From the NCBI GenBank assembly GCA_041686955.1, contig JAWLCV010000010.1, forward strand, positions 15,122 to 79,121: a stretch of 64,000 bases of DNA, in the 5' to 3' direction. A program made the translations under genes and the position numbers. Positions 19,584 through 28,532 of the stretch are shown in pieces (within the stretch, counting starts at the first letter, position 1; the number at the start of each line of letters is the position of its first letter). Source of the stretch: UBA7803 sp041686955 (GTDB taxonomy: Bacteria; Pseudomonadota; Gammaproteobacteria; Pseudomonadales; Azotimanducaceae). The notes beneath the pieces were generated by a model, which was not told where the DNA came from, searched no databases, and saw nothing but the letters and a program-made list of their open reading frames with translations.

Positions 19584-21374
19584 ATGGCGGTTTCCCGGGT
19601 AGAATGCCCTACCTCGCTGAACGATTCATCCGCCTTGCCGTTTCAACTTCGGGTAAAAAACTGGCAGAGCTACCTCCCCCTCTGGGGCGTGCTGCGGCGC
19701 TATCGCCGTGACGACCTGACCCACGATGCCGTGGCGGGCCTGGTGGTCGGCGTCATCACCGTGCCCCAGGCCATGGCCTACGCCGTGCTCGCCGGTCTGC
19801 CGCCCGAGGCCGGTCTCTACGCCAGTCTTCTGCCCATGGTGGTGTACGCCGCGCTCGGCTCGTCCCGGCACATGGCGGTGGGGCCGGTGGCCATCACCGC
19901 CCTGATGGTGGCCACGGCCGTGGGCCGCTACGCTCCGGAATACCAGCAGAGCTACATCGGCGTCACCACGGTGCTGTGCGTGCAGGCCGGCATCTTTCTC
20001 TGGCTGCTGCGGCTGTCGCAGATGGGCGGTCTGGTGAACCTGTTGAGCCTTCCGGTCATCACCGGTTTCGTCAACGCCGCCGCCGTGCTCATCGTCATCA
20101 GCCAGCTTCCCGCGTTCACCGGCATCGGCAGCGGCGAGGCCACCGATCCATTCCACCAGTTGATGACCCTGGCCACCCACACCGAGGAGCTCAACGCCGC
20201 CGCCCTGCTCCTCGGCGCCGGCAGCCTGGCGGGCCTGTGGCTCGTGCGCCGCCACGCCGTGACCCTGCTGCGCTGGCTGCGCCCGGAGATCACCGAGGAG
20301 CACCCGGTGAGCCGCACCGGCCCCATGCTGGTGACGGTGCTGGCCGCCGTGGCGGTGGTGCTGTGGAATCTCGACGTGGAGCACGGCGTGGCCGTGGTGG
20401 GCGACCTGCCGTCGGGCCTGCCGGGTTTCACGCTGCCGCCGTTCGACTGGCGATTGTGGGTGGACATCGCGCCTTCGTCGGCCATGATTGCCGTGGTCTC
20501 CTACGTGGAGAGCTACTCCATCGGCGCCACCCTGGCGGCCCGCCAGCGCACCGGGGTGAATGCCCACCAGGAGCTCATCGCCCTGGGGGCCGCCAACGTG
20601 AGCGCCGCCTTCACCGGCGCCTATCCCGTGGCCGGGAGCTTCTCCCGCTCGAGCGTCAACTATCAGGCCGGCGCACGCTCGCAGGTGAGCTCCCTGGTGT
20701 GCGGGGCGCTGATCGTCCTGACCCTGCTGTACTTCACCCCGCTGTTCGCCCGGCTGCCCCACGCGGCCCTGGCTGCCATCGTGGTGGTGTCGGTGCTGGG
20801 CATCTTCGACATCGAAAGCCTGCGCCGGCACTGGAAGGTCTATCGGGAAGACAGCATCACCGAGCTCGTCACCTTCGCCAGCGTCCTCGCCTTCGGCGTC
20901 GAGACCGGGATTCTCACCGGGGTGGCGCTCTCCATCGCCTTCTTCGTGCGCACGTCCAGCCGGCCCCACGTGGTGATCGTGGGCCGCGTTCCCCACACCG
21001 AGCATTTCCGTTCCGCGCGACGCTACGACGTGGAAACCTTCCCTCACGTGGCCGCGATCCGCATCGACGAGAACGTCAACTTCACCAACAGCCATCAGAT
21101 CGAGAACAAGCTGCTGAAGATCGTGCAGCGGCGCCCGGGTACCCGCCACGTGCTACTGGTGATGAGCGCGGTCAACATGATCGACATCAGCGGCCTGGAG
21201 ATGCTTCACCGCCTGAATGCCAACCTGGAGGACATGGGCATCAAGCTGCACCTCTCCGAGGTGAAGGCCCCGGTGATGGAGCGGCTCGAAGGCACCGAGT
21301 TCATTCTGCGCCTCACCGGCAGCGTGTTCTTCACCACCGATCAGGGCATGCGCGACCTGGCCGAGCGCACCTGA
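19584..21374 (+). CDS. SulP family anion transporter with C-terminal STAS domain
   Basis: About 596 residues. The N-terminal two thirds is a multi-pass SulP transporter (DAVAGLVVGVITVPQAMAYAVLAGLPPEAGLYASLLPMV is the family signature region, cited in parts), predicted to carry sulfate, bicarbonate or dicarboxylates. The cytoplasmic STAS domain begins near IRIDENVNFTN and includes VLLVMSAVNMIDISGLEML. The start is uncertain: ATG 19569, ATG 19584 (used) or TTG 19635. None has a strong ribosome site. Confidence 0.88.
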   Translation: MAVSRVECPTSLNDSSALPFQLRVKNWQSYLPLWGVLRRYRRDDLTHDAVAGLVVGVITVPQAMAYAVLAGLPPEAGLYASLLPMVVYAALGSSRHMAVGPVAITALMVATAVGRYAPEYQQSYIGVTTVLCVQAGIFLWLLRLSQMGGLVNLLSLPVITGFVNAAAVLIVISQLPAFTGIGSGEATDPFHQLMTLATHTEELNAAALLLGAGSLAGLWLVRRHAVTLLRWLRPEITEEHPVSRTGPMLVTVLAAVAVVLWNLDVEHGVAVVGDLPSGLPGFTLPPFDWRLWVDIAPSSAMIAVVSYVESYSIGATLAARQRTGVNAHQELIALGAANVSAAFTGAYPVAGSFSRSSVNYQAGARSQVSSLVCGALIVLTLLYFTPLFARLPHAALAAIVVVSVLGIFDIESLRRHWKVYREDSITELVTFASVLAFGVETGILTGVALSIAFFVRTSSRPHVVIVGRVPHTEHFRSARRYDVETFPHVAAIRIDENVNFTNSHQIENKLLKIVQRRPGTRHVLLVMSAVNMIDISGLEMLHRLNANLEDMGIKLHLSEVKAPVMERLEGTEFILRLTGSVFFTTDQGMRDLAERT

Positions 21375-21435
21375 CCGCCCGCGCGCCGGTGTAGTAAGCT
21401 CGACCGAACCGAGCGCGCCGCTCAAGGAGGACCAC

Positions 21436-22620
21436 ATGTACCCAGGCAAATGGGCCCGGGAAGCACCCGACAAGGCGGCGGTCGTTCACTCGGAAAGCGG
21501 CGAGGCGGTCACCTTCGCGGCCCTGGACGAGCGCTCCAACCGGCTGGCGCAACTCATGTGGGCCCGCGGTCTTCGCCCAGGAGACCACATGGCCGTTTTC
21601 ATGGAGAACCACCTGCGCTACTTCGAGGTGGTGTGGGCCGCGCTGCGCTCGGGCCTCTACGTCACCACCATCAACCGTTACCTGACGGCGGAGGAAGCCG
21701 GTTACATCCTCGACGATTGCGAGGCCCGGGTGCTCGTGGCCTCGAAGCACTTGAGCGAGGTGGCCCGGGAGCTGCCGGCGTCCGCGCCGCGCTGCCACAC
21801 CTTCCTCATGGTCGACGGCGTCGAGCCGGGGTATGAGCCTTACGAAACCACGCTGGCGGACTTCCCGGCCGAGCCGCTCGCCGACGAGCCGGCGGGCCAG
21901 TTCATGCTCTACAGCTCCGGCACCACGGGCCGCCCCAAAGGCATCGCCCGGCCGCTGACCGGCGCCAAGATCCACGACGACGCGGGCCCGGTGGGCGCCC
22001 TGCAGCGGGCCCTGTGGGGATTCGACGAGAACACCGTCTACCTCTCGCCGGCGCCCCTGTACCACTCCGCCCCCATCGGCTTCTCCACNNNNNNNNNNNN
22101 NNNNNNNNNNNNNNNNNNNNNNNNNNNNNNNNNNNNNNNNNNNNNNNNNNNNNNNNNNNNNNNNNNNNNNNNNNNNNNNNNNNNNNNNGGCGCCCAGCAT
22201 CCCGAGCACCCCAACTGGAGCGCCCTCGGCGACGTGGGCTACGTGGACGAAGAAGGCTATCTGTACCTCACCGACCGGGCCACGTTCATGATCATCTCCG
22301 GCGGGGTCAACATCTATCCCCAGGAGATCGAGGATCAGCTCGTCATGCATCCCAAGGTGGCGGACGTGGCCGTCATCGGCGTGCCCGATCCGGAGATGGG
22401 GGAAGCGGTGAAGGCCGTGGTCCAGCCCGCCGCCTCGGCCGAGCCCGGGCCGGAGCTCGAAGCGGAACTGCTCGACTACGCCCGGCAGCACCTGGCCCAC
22501 TACAAGTGCCCGCGCAGCGTCGACTTCATGGAGGAGTTGCCGCGCCTGCCCACCGGCAAGCTCTACAAGCGCCTCCTCAAGGACGCCTACTGGGGCAAGA
22601 AGGGATCACGCATCGTCTGA
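21436..22620 (+). CDS. Acyl-CoA synthetase (AMP-binding), interrupted by assembly gap
   Basis: An adenylate-forming enzyme that would activate a fatty or aromatic acid to its acyl-CoA. Before the gap (217 residues) it contains the ATP-binding YSSGTTGRPKG motif. After the gap (144 residues) come GDVGYVDEEGYLYLTDR and GGVNIYPQEIEDQL, then LPRLPTGKLYKR with the conserved C-terminal Lys. The middle, including the usual YGxTE motif, is missing in 22089-22188. Family members have about 500-520 residues, so well over 100 residues appear to be lost. AAGGAGG precedes the ATG. Confidence 0.85.
   Translation: MYPGKWAREAPDKAAVVHSESGEAVTFAALDERSNRLAQLMWARGLRPGDHMAVFMENHLRYFEVVWAALRSGLYVTTINRYLTAEEAGYILDDCEARVLVASKHLSEVARELPASAPRCHTFLMVDGVEPGYEPYETTLADFPAEPLADEPAGQFMLYSSGTTGRPKGIARPLTGAKIHDDAGPVGALQRALWGFDENTVYLSPAPLYHSAPIGFSXXXXXXXXXXXXXXXXXXXXXXXXXXXXXXXXXXGAQHPEHPNWSALGDVGYVDEEGYLYLTDRATFMIISGGVNIYPQEIEDQLVMHPKVADVAVIGVPDPEMGEAVKAVVQPAASAEPGPELEAELLDYARQHLAHYKCPRSVDFMEELPRLPTGKLYKRLLKDAYWGKKGSRIV
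22089..22188. other. Assembly gap of exactly 100 N
   Basis: A run of 100 undetermined bases inside the acyl-CoA synthetase gene. The round length suggests a placeholder rather than a measured distance. Flanking reading frames happen to agree when 100 is assumed. Confidence 0.99.
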
Positions 22621-22639
22621 GAGCGGCGAGCCTCGCCGG

Positions 22640-24652
22640 CTAGAGCGCCGCGAGCTCCGGCAGCGCCGTGTAGCCGGGACACACGGCGGCCGCCCGGTCC
22701 CGGGCCTCCCGAGCCTTCTCCGGCGCGCCCCGCAGCAGCCAGATCTGCGCCATGCGGCGATGAGCGGTGGGATCCGCCAGGCCCGCCGCCAGCTCCTCGA
22801 GCTGGCCGTCGAGCTCCCGCTCCACGGCCGCCGGCACCCGCTCCGGCGCCAGGTCGCGCAGAACCGCGTAGTAGTAGGCCCGCGCCACCCGGTCCGCAGC
22901 CGGCGCCGTGCCCCGCAGATGATCGCGCTCGGCGATCTCCACCGCCCGCAGGTACGCATCCACGGCAGCCTCCACGTCGCCGTTGCTGCGATAGGCGTCA
23001 CCCAGGTTCCCCCACATCTGGTGAATCTCCGGCGCCCCCTCGCCGATGGCGGCAATGGCCCGGCGCCGCAACCGGATGGCCCGTTCGTAATCGCCGAGAA
23101 AGTAGTACACGCTGCCGAGAAACTCGTCGCCCACGTACGACTGGGGCGCGAGTTCCCGCGCACGCAGGTACGCCTGGCGCGCCCGTTCGAAATCCCCGGA
23201 GCACGCATAGAAGCTGCCCAGGTTGCCCAGCACGTACTCGTTCTCGCTGCGCGCGCGCGCCTGCTCGCTGACGGCGATGGCCGCCTCCAGATGACCTTCG
23301 AGCCACTCCATGGTGGCCAGGGAGAACAGCGGCTTCCAGATCAGCGGGTCCAGCTCCGCTGCGGTTCTCGCCGCCCGTTTCGCCTCTGCGAGCTCGGCGG
23401 CGTCACCGCTCTGGCGATAGGCCTCGAGGAGGGTGGCCGCCAGAGCCTCGAACCCGGTGGCGAGCATCGGTTCCCGGCCCGTGAGCGCCCGGTGGAGATC
23501 GACGGCTTCCCGTATCCGCCCGGTACGGGCGAGGAAGCGGCCGTGCGCAGCCATCACCAGCGGGTGCTCCGGATCGAGCCGTACCGCCTCGCCGCAGGCG
23601 CGGGCGGCGCCGCGAAGCATCCGGTCCTCCTCGAACATCCAGTGCTCCTCGAGCAGGGCCCGGCAGAGCCCGGCGTGGGCTTCGGCGTAGCCGGGGTCCT
23701 GCCGCAGAGCGGCCTCGAAGCGCGTCTCGGCGCGTTTGACGTTGAGCTCGTTGGACGGCTGATCGAGACGCCACTCGCCGGCCAGATAATCGTCCTGGGC
23801 GGCAGCGGGGGGAAAGTGGGGCAGCGGCCCGCGCGCCGTCCCCACCGCGTGGCCGATGGCCTTCGCGGAGCGCTCCGCCACCGACTGCAGCCGACTCGCG
23901 AACACGGCGGAAGGCCCGCTCTCCGCCCACGCCTGCCTGCGCACACCGTCGACATAGGTGTAGATCCGTACCGCGGCGAGCCGACCCACGCGGACGACCT
24001 CGCCGTCGACGATCACGTCGAGGCGGAGCCGCCGCGCCAGCGCCGGCAGATCGGAACGCGCCGACAGGCCGATGGCCGTCTCGGAAGCCACGTTGAACGT
24101 GTCCTGGAGCGCGGCGCGCAGGGCCTGGCGCAGTCCCGCGTCGTCGCCCTCGAGCGGCAGTACCATGAGATGCGGCCGACCCAGGGGCAAGCGCGCCGGA
24201 GCATCCGCCGGAACCGTCTCCGACCCGTCCGCCACGTCGTGATCCCACAGCCGGATCCCGACCGCCAGCGCCAGCACGGCGGCGACGGTGGCGGCAGCCC
24301 CGCGCAACAGGGCGCCGTAGGGAAGGCCCTGCCTCGGGCCGGAATCCGCCGCCGCTGCGGCGCTCTCGGGGTGCGGCCCGGCCTCCGCCTCGTCAGCCGT
24401 CTTGTACAGCGTGTAGGACGGCACCCCGAGTACCTGGGCGATGCGCTCGAGCGACCGGGGCTCCACCGGCAGCTCACGAAACGCCCGATTCACCATGTCC
24501 TTGGGCGCCGAATCCAGACCCTCGACGTCGGCAATGCGCTCCGCCAGCGCCGCCTGGGTCTGCAGGCCCGCATCGAGCAGGGCCCGGGACAGCCGCGCCC
24601 GCGAGGCACGGACACCCCGTCGCCGTTGCGGTTGCTGATCCCGAGGCGCCAC
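22640..24652 (-). CDS. Membrane-anchored HTH and TPR protein
   Basis: A 670-residue protein with three parts. Residues about 20-83 form an XRE/lambda-repressor-like helix-turn-helix (TQAALAERIADVEG...ERIAQVLGVPSYTLY). A transmembrane helix lies near 112-135. The remainder contains a TolB/FlgO-like stretch (LMVLPLEGDDAGLRQALRAA, then DVIVDGEVVRVGRLAAVRIYTYV) and many TPR repeats to the C-terminus. The order resembles CadC/ToxR-type one-component regulators. GTG 24652 is chosen because GGGAGAG lies 5 bases upstream. It diverges from the PH-domain gene. Confidence 0.72.
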   Translation of the reverse strand: MAPRDQQPQRRRGVRASRARLSRALLDAGLQTQAALAERIADVEGLDSAPKDMVNRAFRELPVEPRSLERIAQVLGVPSYTLYKTADEAEAGPHPESAAAAADSGPRQGLPYGALLRGAAATVAAVLALAVGIRLWDHDVADGSETVPADAPARLPLGRPHLMVLPLEGDDAGLRQALRAALQDTFNVASETAIGLSARSDLPALARRLRLDVIVDGEVVRVGRLAAVRIYTYVDGVRRQAWAESGPSAVFASRLQSVAERSAKAIGHAVGTARGPLPHFPPAAAQDDYLAGEWRLDQPSNELNVKRAETRFEAALRQDPGYAEAHAGLCRALLEEHWMFEEDRMLRGAARACGEAVRLDPEHPLVMAAHGRFLARTGRIREAVDLHRALTGREPMLATGFEALAATLLEAYRQSGDAAELAEAKRAARTAAELDPLIWKPLFSLATMEWLEGHLEAAIAVSEQARARSENEYVLGNLGSFYACSGDFERARQAYLRARELAPQSYVGDEFLGSVYYFLGDYERAIRLRRRAIAAIGEGAPEIHQMWGNLGDAYRSNGDVEAAVDAYLRAVEIAERDHLRGTAPAADRVARAYYYAVLRDLAPERVPAAVERELDGQLEELAAGLADPTAHRRMAQIWLLRGAPEKAREARDRAAAVCPGYTALPELAAL

Positions 24653-24805
24653 GCTTCTCTCCCGTTCCCGCTCTCCTCCCGACGGATGGTACCGAAAAAC
24701 GCGCCGTAGATGCCGCAACTGCAGCTATCTGCCGTTAGCCGACGATGCCGAACGGCCGGCGTCGGGGCACGCTGCCCTCGAAACCATCACGACGAGGAGG
24801 CGAAC

Positions 24806-25225
24806 GTGGCTTACATCGACTCGGTAATCGGCGCGGGAGAACGCGTGGAGTATGTGGCGAAGGTCAGCATCTGGTCCATGCTGCCCCTGTTCCTGCTCGG
24901 CCTGGTCCTGCTGCCCCTGTTCGGCGTGGGGCTGATCCTCTGGGCCGTGGCGTGGCTGCGCTACCTAACCACGGAGCTCGCCATCACCAACAAGAAGATC
25001 ATCGCCAAGTTCGGGTTCATCAAGCGCGACACCATCGAGCTGCTGTTGCCCAAGGTGGAGAGCATCCAGGTGAACCAGTCCATCCTCGGCCGGATGTTCG
25101 ACTACGGCTCGGTGGTGGTGGCCGGCGCGGGGAACCCCCAGGCGCCGGTGCCGGGCATCGCGGATCCGGTGGGCTTCCGCCGGCGCTTCATGGAGGTTCA
25201 GGAACGCTCCACCCAGGCGGCGTGA
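24806..25225 (+). CDS. Bacterial PH-domain membrane protein
   Basis: A 139-residue protein starting at GTG 24806 with a strong GAGGAGG site upstream. Two hydrophobic segments (about residues 22-52: SMLPLFLLGLVLLPLFGVGL) are followed by the bacterial pleckstrin-like domain pattern LTTELAITNKKIIAKFGFIKRDTIELLL (shown in parts), then ILGRMFDYGSVVVAGAG. Related small proteins are common, with unknown roles at the inner membrane. Confidence 0.8.
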   Translation: MAYIDSVIGAGERVEYVAKVSIWSMLPLFLLGLVLLPLFGVGLILWAVAWLRYLTTELAITNKKIIAKFGFIKRDTIELLLPKVESIQVNQSILGRMFDYGSVVVAGAGNPQAPVPGIADPVGFRRRFMEVQERSTQAA

Positions 25226-25237
25226 CGACGGAACCGG

Positions 25238-26077
25238 TCATGACCCGGGAGCCCCGAGCTTTGCCGCGAGCGCCGCCACGTCGAGCTCACCTTCCCGGGT
25301 CTGGCCGCCGATCTCCAGGAAGCGGGTCATGTTGCGCCGGGCGTCGTCGGTGCGCAGCAACCGCTGGAACAGGTAGGCCTCCTCCACCAGGCCCTCGGCC
25401 AGCGGCCGATCCGAGGCGGTCACCGCCGCTTTGGCGAGTCGCACCGCCTCCACCGGGAACGAGGCGATGCGGTCGGCCAGCGCGTCCACGAACGGGCCGA
25501 TGGCTTCCGGCTCCAGCGCGCGGTTGAGGTACCCCCAGCGCTCCGCGGTCTCCGCGTCCAGGTCTTCGCCGCCGAGGATGATCTCCAGCGCCCGCGCACG
25601 GCCCACCAGCCGCGGCAGCCGCTGGGTTCCGGTGCCGCCGGGAAGGATGCCGAGCGGCACCTCCATCTGATTGATCCGGGTACGCCCGCGCACGCCGAAG
25701 CGCATGTCGAAGCCGGCTGCCAGCTCGCTGCCGCCTCCACCCACCCGGCCTTCGATCTGGGCGATGGTCACCTTGTCCATGGTGCGGAAGCGTTCGCACA
25801 TGGCGTGGTACTCGTTGCCCCCCTCGTCGCGCTCGGCCGCGCCGTCGGTGGGAAACTTCAGAATGGCGGCCACGTCGAAGTGGGCGAGAAAGAAATCCGG
25901 GTCGGCGCTCTTCATGACCACCACGGTGAGCTCCGGATCGGCCTCGAGCTCCCGGGAAAGCGCCGACAGCTCCCCGAACAGCTCCAGGGTGATGAGGTTG
26001 ATGGGACGATTGGTGACGGTGACCGTGGCCCGGCGCCCCCGCTTCTCCACCTCGAGCATCCGATAGTCGTACGACAT
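25238..26077 (-). CDS. Enoyl-CoA hydratase/isomerase family protein (crotonase fold)
   Basis: A 279-residue crotonase-fold protein. IAQIEGRVGGGGSELAAGFDMRF supplies the CoA/oxyanion-hole region (given here in part), and MEVPLGILPGGTGTQRLPRLVG is the second half of the active site. DPDFFLAHFDVAA replaces the more usual AGAD segment of the first oxyanion-hole region, so the activity could differ from simple hydration. ATG 26077 has GGGGAGAA upstream. It diverges from the M20 peptidase gene. Confidence 0.82.
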   Translation of the reverse strand: MSYDYRMLEVEKRGRRATVTVTNRPINLITLELFGELSALSRELEADPELTVVVMKSADPDFFLAHFDVAAILKFPTDGAAERDEGGNEYHAMCERFRTMDKVTIAQIEGRVGGGGSELAAGFDMRFGVRGRTRINQMEVPLGILPGGTGTQRLPRLVGRARALEIILGGEDLDAETAERWGYLNRALEPEAIGPFVDALADRIASFPVEAVRLAKAAVTASDRPLAEGLVEEAYLFQRLLRTDDARRNMTRFLEIGGQTREGELDVAALAAKLGAPGS

Positions 26078-26138
26078 CCCGTTTCTCCCCGCTGATCGCC
26101 TTCTGCATAATGGCGCTCCGGCATCGGTGGAACAACAC

Positions 26139-27320
26139 ATGGAATCGGCCATTCGCCAACGCATCCTCGACCGAATCGACGCCCTGGCGGACGAGCTCAT
26201 CGCCGTCTCCCACGCCATCCACGCCCGGCCGGAGCTGGCCTTTCAGGAACGCTTCGCCTGCGGGCTGCTGTGCGACACGGTGGAGCGCTTCGGTCTCACC
26301 GCCCGGCGCGAGGCTCACGGTCTCGAGACCGCGTTCGAGGCCACCTTCCGCGGCGGCGAGGGGCCGACGGTGGCGCTGCTGGCGGAGTACGACGCTCTGC
26401 CCGGCATCGGCCATGCCTGCGGCCACAACCTCATTGCCACCGCAGCCCTCGGCGCGACGTTGGGCCTGCAGGCCGTGCAGGAGCAGTTGCCCGGGGCCGT
26501 CCGGCTGCTCGGCACCCCGGCGGAGGAGAAGGGCGGCGGCAAGGAGCTCATGGCCCGGGCCGGCGCCTTCGACGACATCGACGCCGCGCTGATGATTCAT
26601 CCGGCGGGCGTGAACATCGCCACGATGCCCTGCATCTGCGTGGCCGAGGTGGAGGTGATCTACCATGGCCGGGCAGCCCACGCCTCCGCCATGCCCCACA
26701 AGGGCGTGAACGCGCTGGACGGCCTGCTGCTGGCGTACCAGGCGATCTCCAACCTGCGCCAGCACATCCGCGACCAGGAGCGCATCCACGGCATCGTCAC
26801 CGACGGCGGCCAGGCGCCGAACATCGTCCCGGAGCGGGCGGCCGGGGAGTTCTACGTGCGCGCCGCCACCGAGAAGCATCTGGCGGCTCTGAAACCGCGG
26901 GTGCAGGCGTGTTTCGAGGCGGGGGCCCGGGGCAGCGGTTGCGAGGTGGAGGTCCGCTGGGCCGACGTGGACTACCTGGACCTGAACACCAACTGGCCCC
27001 TGGCCCACGCGTTCCAACGTCACGGCGAGGCCCTGGGCCGGGAATTCCTGAATCCCGAGAAGCTCGGCGGGGCCGGCAGCACCGACATGGGCAACGTGAG
27101 CTACCGGGTCCCCTCCATTCATCCCATGCTGGCGTGCGCGCCGCCGGAGGTGGTGATCCACAATCCCGAGTTCGCCCGCTGGGCGGGCAGCGAAGCCGGC
27201 GACCGGGCGGCCCTGGACGGCGCCAGAGCGCTGGCGCTCACCGCCGCCGATTTTCTCCTGGACGCCGACCTGCGCCGGGAGAGCCGCAGGGCCTTCGAGA
27301 TCTCCCGCGGGCTCGCCTGA
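26139..27320 (+). CDS. M20 family metallo-amidohydrolase (AbgB/IAA-amino-acid hydrolase type)
   Basis: A 393-residue dizinc amidohydrolase. The metal-binding motifs are ALLAEYDALPGIGHACGHN and GTPAEEKGGGK, and a later HAS (AAHASAMPHKG) region belongs to the dimerisation/lid domain. This subgroup cleaves N-acyl amino acids or p-aminobenzoyl-glutamate. ATG 26139 is preferred because GGTGGA lies about 6 bases upstream; GTG 26127 is possible. Its TGA overlaps the ATG of the following acyl-CoA dehydrogenase, so they are coupled. Confidence 0.86.
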   Translation: MESAIRQRILDRIDALADELIAVSHAIHARPELAFQERFACGLLCDTVERFGLTARREAHGLETAFEATFRGGEGPTVALLAEYDALPGIGHACGHNLIATAALGATLGLQAVQEQLPGAVRLLGTPAEEKGGGKELMARAGAFDDIDAALMIHPAGVNIATMPCICVAEVEVIYHGRAAHASAMPHKGVNALDGLLLAYQAISNLRQHIRDQERIHGIVTDGGQAPNIVPERAAGEFYVRAATEKHLAALKPRVQACFEAGARGSGCEVEVRWADVDYLDLNTNWPLAHAFQRHGEALGREFLNPEKLGGAGSTDMGNVSYRVPSIHPMLACAPPEVVIHNPEFARWAGSEAGDRAALDGARALALTAADFLLDADLRRESRRAFEISRGLA

Positions 27321-28510
27321 TGGACATCGCCTTCAGCCGGGAGCACGAAGCGTTTCGGGACGAGGTGCGGCGCTTTCTCGACAGCGCCCTCACCGACGAA
27401 CTGCGCGACGCCCAGCGGCGGTGTCCGGGCATCTTCCTCGACTACGAGCACAACATCGTCTGGCACCGCATCCTGCACCGCCAGGGCTGGGTGGCGCCAT
27501 CCTGGCCGGAACGCTACGGCGGAACCGGCTGGGATCTCACCCGGCGCTACATCTGGGCCACCGAGTCCACCCTGGCGGACGCTCCGAACCTGGCCCCCAT
27601 GGGGCTCGGCATGTGCGGCCCCATGCTGATCGGTCACGGCACCGCGGAGCAGAAGGATTACTACCTGCCGCGCATCCTCTCCGGCGAGGACTACTGGTGC
27701 CAGGGCTACTCCGAGCCGGGGGCCGGGTCGGATCTGGCGGCCCTGAAGCTGCGGGCCACGAGCGACGGCGACCACTACGTGCTGAACGGCACCAAGATCT
27801 GGACCACCCACGCCCACGTGGCGAACCGCATGTTCTGCCTCGTGCGCACCGACGACACGGGCAGGCCGCAGCAGGGCATCACCTTCCTGCTGCTGGACAT
27901 GGACACGCCGGGCATCACCGTGGAGCCCATCGTGTTCGCCTCGGGCACCCACGAGGTGAACCAGGTGTTCTTCGACGACGTCCGCGTGCCGAAGGCGAAT
28001 CGGGTGGGCGAGGAGAACCAGGGGTGGACGGTGGCGAAGTACCTGCTGGAGTTCGAGCGGGGCGGCGGCGGCACCGCGGCCCAACGCACGGCGCTGGCCC
28101 GCCTGCGGCGTCTGGCGGCGTCCATTCCCACCCCGGCCGGCACGTTGGCGGAGGACGTGGACTTCAAGCGCAAGCTCGACGCCGCGGACGTCAGGCTGCA
28201 GGCGGTCCAGTACACCGAGTTCCGCATCATGGCCGCCCTTTCCCAGGGCCGGAACCCGGGCCCGGAATCCTCCATCATGAAGAACCTGGGCGCCGACGTT
28301 TCCCAGCATCTCACGGAGCTCGCCGTGGAAGCGGTGGGCCACTACGCGGCGCCGGCCGGGACCGGACCCGAGCGCCAGGAAGCGCCCGTGGGGCCCGGCG
28401 GCGGCGCGGCGGCCTTCGCCCGCTATTTCAACCTGCGGGCCAGCTCCATCGCCGGCGGCACCAACGAGGTGCAGAAGAACATCGTCGCCAAGCTGGTGCT
28501 GGGGCTCTGA
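27320..28510 (+). CDS. Acyl-CoA dehydrogenase
   Basis: A 396-residue flavoprotein. It shows GYSEPGAGSDLAALK (FAD/substrate-binding signature 1), GTKIWTTHAHVANRMFCLVRT and the C-terminal SSIAGGTNEVQKNIVAK signature. It should oxidise an acyl-CoA to the 2-enoyl-CoA and pass electrons to ETF. The sequence GPGGGAAAFARYFN before the last motif is a family-typical C-terminal segment. It is translationally coupled (TGATG) to the M20 hydrolase, suggesting that the deacylated acid may be further oxidised. Confidence 0.9.
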   Translation: MDIAFSREHEAFRDEVRRFLDSALTDELRDAQRRCPGIFLDYEHNIVWHRILHRQGWVAPSWPERYGGTGWDLTRRYIWATESTLADAPNLAPMGLGMCGPMLIGHGTAEQKDYYLPRILSGEDYWCQGYSEPGAGSDLAALKLRATSDGDHYVLNGTKIWTTHAHVANRMFCLVRTDDTGRPQQGITFLLLDMDTPGITVEPIVFASGTHEVNQVFFDDVRVPKANRVGEENQGWTVAKYLLEFERGGGGTAAQRTALARLRRLAASIPTPAGTLAEDVDFKRKLDAADVRLQAVQYTEFRIMAALSQGRNPGPESSIMKNLGADVSQHLTELAVEAVGHYAAPAGTGPERQEAPVGPGGGAAAFARYFNLRASSIAGGTNEVQKNIVAKLVLGL

Positions 28511-28532
28511 GCCGCCGGACACCCCACCCGGC

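Noticed and set aside
26270..27319. Long left extension of the acyl-CoA dehydrogenase frame
   Set aside because: It overlaps the M20 hydrolase in another frame and is rich in Arg/Gly/Pro. ATG 27320 gives the family N-terminus.
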